From: Bacteroidota bacterium
GTDB lineage: Bacteria > Bacteroidota > Bacteroidia > Flavobacteriales > Flavobacteriaceae
Length of the DNA: 7,606 bases
Direction: 5' to 3'
Assembly (NCBI GenBank): GCA_024278565.1
Contig: JAJRSY010000183.1
Location: forward strand, 1 to 7,606
The notes beneath the pieces are model-generated. The model was not told the origin of the DNA, made no database searches, and worked only from the letters and a program-made list of their open reading frames with translations. This document shows, in pieces, positions 6,551 to 7,606 of this stretch; positions within the stretch are counted from its first letter, which is position 1; every line of letters starts with the position of its first letter. Both the position numbers and the translations under genes were made by a program.

Positions 6551-6570
6551 CCCCGAGGTAGCTTACTTCG
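6551..6570. repeat. Related hairpin, CGAGGTA / TACTTCG
   Basis: CCCCGAGG at 6551-6558 repeats 6491-6498 exactly, 60 bp away. CGAGGTA (6554-6560) pairs with TACTTCG (6564-6570) through seven positions including one G-T, with loop GCT. This looks like another member of the same repeat family with a different inner stem. Confidence 0.5.
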
Positions 6571-6609
6571 AATTTATCCGATTTAGGGGGTTATACTATT
6601 GAAAAGTGG

Positions 6610-6834
6610 ATGGAAAGGGATGGGGGTGGCAGTACAGAAGTTACGATAAGTATCCCTGGGAGTTCTTATAAGCCCGCCACAAGCACGACTCCCGTAATAC
6701 CCGCTTTTGCCGGGACAACCGTAAAGGTATCTGCTAAAAAGGGTGATGATAATTTAGGCACTAACATTGTCCAATTCTCTGATGACCTTACACAAGTCTA
6801 TAATCTCGGAAAAATGAATTTCAAGAGAAAATAA
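6610..6834 (+). CDS. Orphan 74-codon ORF, possibly a gene remnant
   Basis: I do not recognise this protein. It starts MERDGGGSTEVTISIPGSS, is Ser/Thr/Val-rich with probable beta-strands, and ends DLTQVYNLGKMNFKRK. It has no signal peptide, no membrane segment and no SD. Codon choice looks coding-like. In-frame codons continue upstream of the ATG to a TAG at 6583-6585 (GGYTIEKW), directly next to the repeat block, so it may be the 3' end of a gene whose front was lost. The segment TTPVIPAFAG (about 28-37) is what a common CCCG..CGGG interspersed hairpin repeat would encode in this frame: CCCG 6700-6703 and CGGG 6711-6714. The coding status is uncertain. Confidence 0.35.
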   Translation: MERDGGGSTEVTISIPGSSYKPATSTTPVIPAFAGTTVKVSAKKGDDNLGTNIVQFSDDLTQVYNLGKMNFKRK

Positions 6835-6846
6835 TTGTTGAAAAAC

Positions 6847-6895
6847 CCCTCCCCCTGCCTATCTGGCAGGCAGGCCAACCCCTTCGATGGGAGGG
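6847..6895. repeat. Nested inverted repeat with CCTGCC/GGCAGG core
   Basis: CCTGCC (6854-6859), TATCT, GGCAGG (6865-6870) forms the inner hairpin. CCCTCCC (6847-6853) and GGGAGGG (6889-6895) form outer arms. The same core, CCTGCC-N5-GGCAGGC, recurs at 7573-7590 with a different 5-base loop. It lies between the orphan ORF and the convergent lipoprotein gene. Confidence 0.6.
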
Positions 6896-6954
6896 AGATG
6901 GCTCTGTGCCCATCTGAACCGGACGATGCGAGATCAACCCGTTACCATTGAAGG

Positions 6955-6988
6955 ACAGTTTGCTTCGTACCTCGCAATGCCTCGCAAA
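6955..6988. repeat. Interspersed-type repeat containing TGCGAGGTACGAAGCAA
   Basis: On the minus strand the segment contains CATTGCGAGGTACGAAGCAA (6979-6960), close to a dispersed bacterial repeat of the form CATTGCGAGG-ACGAAGCAAT that I recall from many genomes. A partial second unit is adjacent: CTCGCAA at 6971-6977 and 6981-6987. It sits in the 164-bp gap 6835-6998, just downstream of the lipoprotein stop; no T-tract terminator is evident. Confidence 0.4.
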
Positions 6989-6998
6989 GACCGGCGCA

Positions 6999-7343
6999 TC
7001 AACCGTTACAGTCGTTATCTTGTAGTTCTTGTTTTAGCTCTTTGATGGCCTCGTTGTACTCCTTTTTTTCGGTTCCCGGCACACAGTCGGCAAATGATTT
7101 AAGTGCTTCTAAATAGCCCTTGCCCGCATTTTTATAATTTTGGCAATTTGTAGGTATCGAATCTTCACTATAAGCATTGGCCGCAGCGCTCCAATTGGTG
7201 AGGTTCGTTTCCGCCCCTTGCAACCAGTTGCCGTCAAGACAACCACCAAGTGGGTTTAAGGGGCTTTTACCGCAGCCATTGATCGTTGCGAACAGTGCTA
7301 TACAGCATCCCATCAATACAAGTTTTGTTTTCATTGTTTTCAT
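6999..7343 (-). CDS. Small four-cysteine lipoprotein of unknown function
   Basis: Numbering from the ATG at 7343 (114 residues): basic start MKTMKTK, hydrophobic core LVLMGCCIALFAT, lipobox INGC with acylated Cys24. The mature domain has four cysteines (35, 67, 87, 112), fitting two disulfides in the periplasm. It contains GNWLQGAETNLTNWSAAANAY, then NYKNAGKGYLEALKSFADC and the charged amphipathic stretch KKEYNEAIKELKQELQD, so it is probably a small helical bundle. An ATG at 7385 would add 14 polar residues before the signal peptide and is less likely; ATG 7334 is also possible. I do not recognise a named family. It is monocistronic in view, with a -7-like octamer 72 bp upstream. Lipoprotein call is confident; function unknown. 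Confidence 0.78.
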   Translation of the reverse strand: MKTMKTKLVLMGCCIALFATINGCGKSPLNPLGGCLDGNWLQGAETNLTNWSAAANAYSEDSIPTNCQNYKNAGKGYLEALKSFADCVPGTEKKEYNEAIKELKQELQDNDCNG

Positions 7344-7414
7344 CTTTTTTGTTTTTATGGTTTGTTTATTAGTGATTCTTTCCATAATAGGTAAACATGG
7401 TTTTTACGAATTTT

Positions 7415-7422
7415 CAAAAGTA
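7415..7422 (-). promoter_or_regulatory. -7 promoter element of the four-cysteine lipoprotein gene
   Basis: TACTTTTG on the minus strand (7422-7415) is a full match to TAnnTTTG and lies 72 bp upstream of the chosen ATG. No TTG occurs at the expected upstream distance. It is flanked by a 7-bp inverted repeat, TTTTTAC (7401-7407) and GTAAAAA (7420-7426), and overlaps the T-tract of the adjacent terminator. Confidence 0.4.
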
Positions 7423-7446
7423 AAAACCCACCCTCTTAGAAGGTGG
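7422..7446 (-). terminator. Intrinsic terminator, minus strand
   Basis: Minus-strand CCACCTT and GGGTGG arms within 7446-7428 pair over 7 bp (one U-G) with a 5-base loop, followed by GTTTTT (7427-7422). On the plus strand the stem is followed by CTTTT, so weak bidirectional action is possible. No minus-strand gene is visible in 7447-7606, so it presumably closes a gene beyond the right edge or is a stray repeat. Confidence 0.5.
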
Positions 7447-7458
7447 CTTTTAAGGCTA

Positions 7459-7471
7459 CCCCCATAGGGGG
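7459..7471. repeat. Short perfect hairpin CCCCC-ATA-GGGGG
   Basis: Five C (7459-7463) and five G (7467-7471) around ATA. It is next to the terminator in a gene-free stretch (7386-7606) and may be part of the same intergenic repeat material. Confidence 0.45.
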
Positions 7472-7547
7472 CGGTGATGGCAAGTGCTAAATCCGATCAA
7501 ACAATTGATTGCAAAAAAAAATGAAAAAACAAAACCTAAATCAAATT

Positions 7548-7594
7548 GCAGGTTCAGGCAAAGCCAAAAGAACCTGCCCGTCCGGCAGGCGGGC
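7548..7594. repeat. Two overlapping, mutually exclusive hairpins at the right edge
   Basis: GCAGGTTC (7548-7555) pairs with GAACCTGC (7570-7577), enclosing GGC-AAA-GCC (7557-7565). The right arm overlaps a second hairpin, CCTGCC (7573-7578) with GGCAGG (7584-7589), or alternatively GCCCG (7576-7580) with CGGGC (7590-7594). The CCTGCC-N5-GGCAGG core matches that at 6854-6870. No T-tract follows. Confidence 0.5.
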
Positions 7595-7606
7595 ATGACC
7601 ACCCCC

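Noticed and set aside
7521..7598. 25-codon ORF beginning MKKQNLNQIAGSGK, possibly a small peptide precursor
   Set aside because: The start looks peptide-like, but its second half is the translation of the hairpin repeat, and no modification or export gene is in view.
7447..7606. Open minus-strand frame at the right edge
   Set aside because: About 49 codons without a stop, but the translation is Phe-rich from T-runs and includes the repeat; no family features.

Overview
The window looks like a chromosomal segment of a marine-type Flavobacteriaceae bacterium (Bacteroidota). Evidence for this: a 3-deoxy-manno-octulosonate transferase gene (waaA) lies divergent to a DegT-family aminotransferase and galE; small secreted lipoproteins are present; several upstream regions carry octamers matching the Bacteroidota -7 promoter element TAnnTTTG; Shine-Dalgarno sequences are mostly absent; and base composition is moderately AT-rich. 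The genus cannot be fixed from the sequence alone.

Layout. Positions 1-776 (minus) hold the N-terminal 258 codons of an MFS sugar porter that runs off the left edge. Positions 777-995 are intergenic, with two abutting palindromes and a possible promoter. Positions 996-1229 (minus) hold a small lipoprotein whose reading frame appears to break at a run of seven A; a neighbouring frame (down to 934) encodes a convincing transmembrane tail. It follows waaA (1257-2492, minus, TTG start with a good SD) by 27 bp. A 124-bp divergent promoter region separates waaA from a plus-strand run: DegT/DnrJ/EryC1/StrS aminotransferase (2617-3771), galE (3933-4952) and a secreted metal-dependent amidohydrolase (5086-6369). 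A perfect 28-bp palindrome overlapping a plausible promoter lies just before the amidohydrolase start. From 6370 to 6998 the DNA is mostly repeats, with one orphan 74-codon ORF (6610-6834) that may be a gene fragment. A four-cysteine lipoprotein lies at 6999-7343 (minus). The right end (7386-7606) has a promoter-like octamer, a terminator and more hairpin repeats, but no convincing gene.

How the genes fit together. WaaA attaches Kdo to lipid A; GalE supplies UDP-galactose (or the N-acetyl form); the aminotransferase makes an amino sugar nucleotide. Together they form a cell-surface glycan module. The sugar porter and amidohydrolase are probably independent neighbours. I see no CRISPR array, toxin-antitoxin pair, phage, transposase, tRNA or rRNA, and no clear undescribed multi-gene system. 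The most unusual signals are the broken or frameshifted lipoprotein, the 28-bp palindrome, and the density and relatedness of short hairpin repeats between genes.
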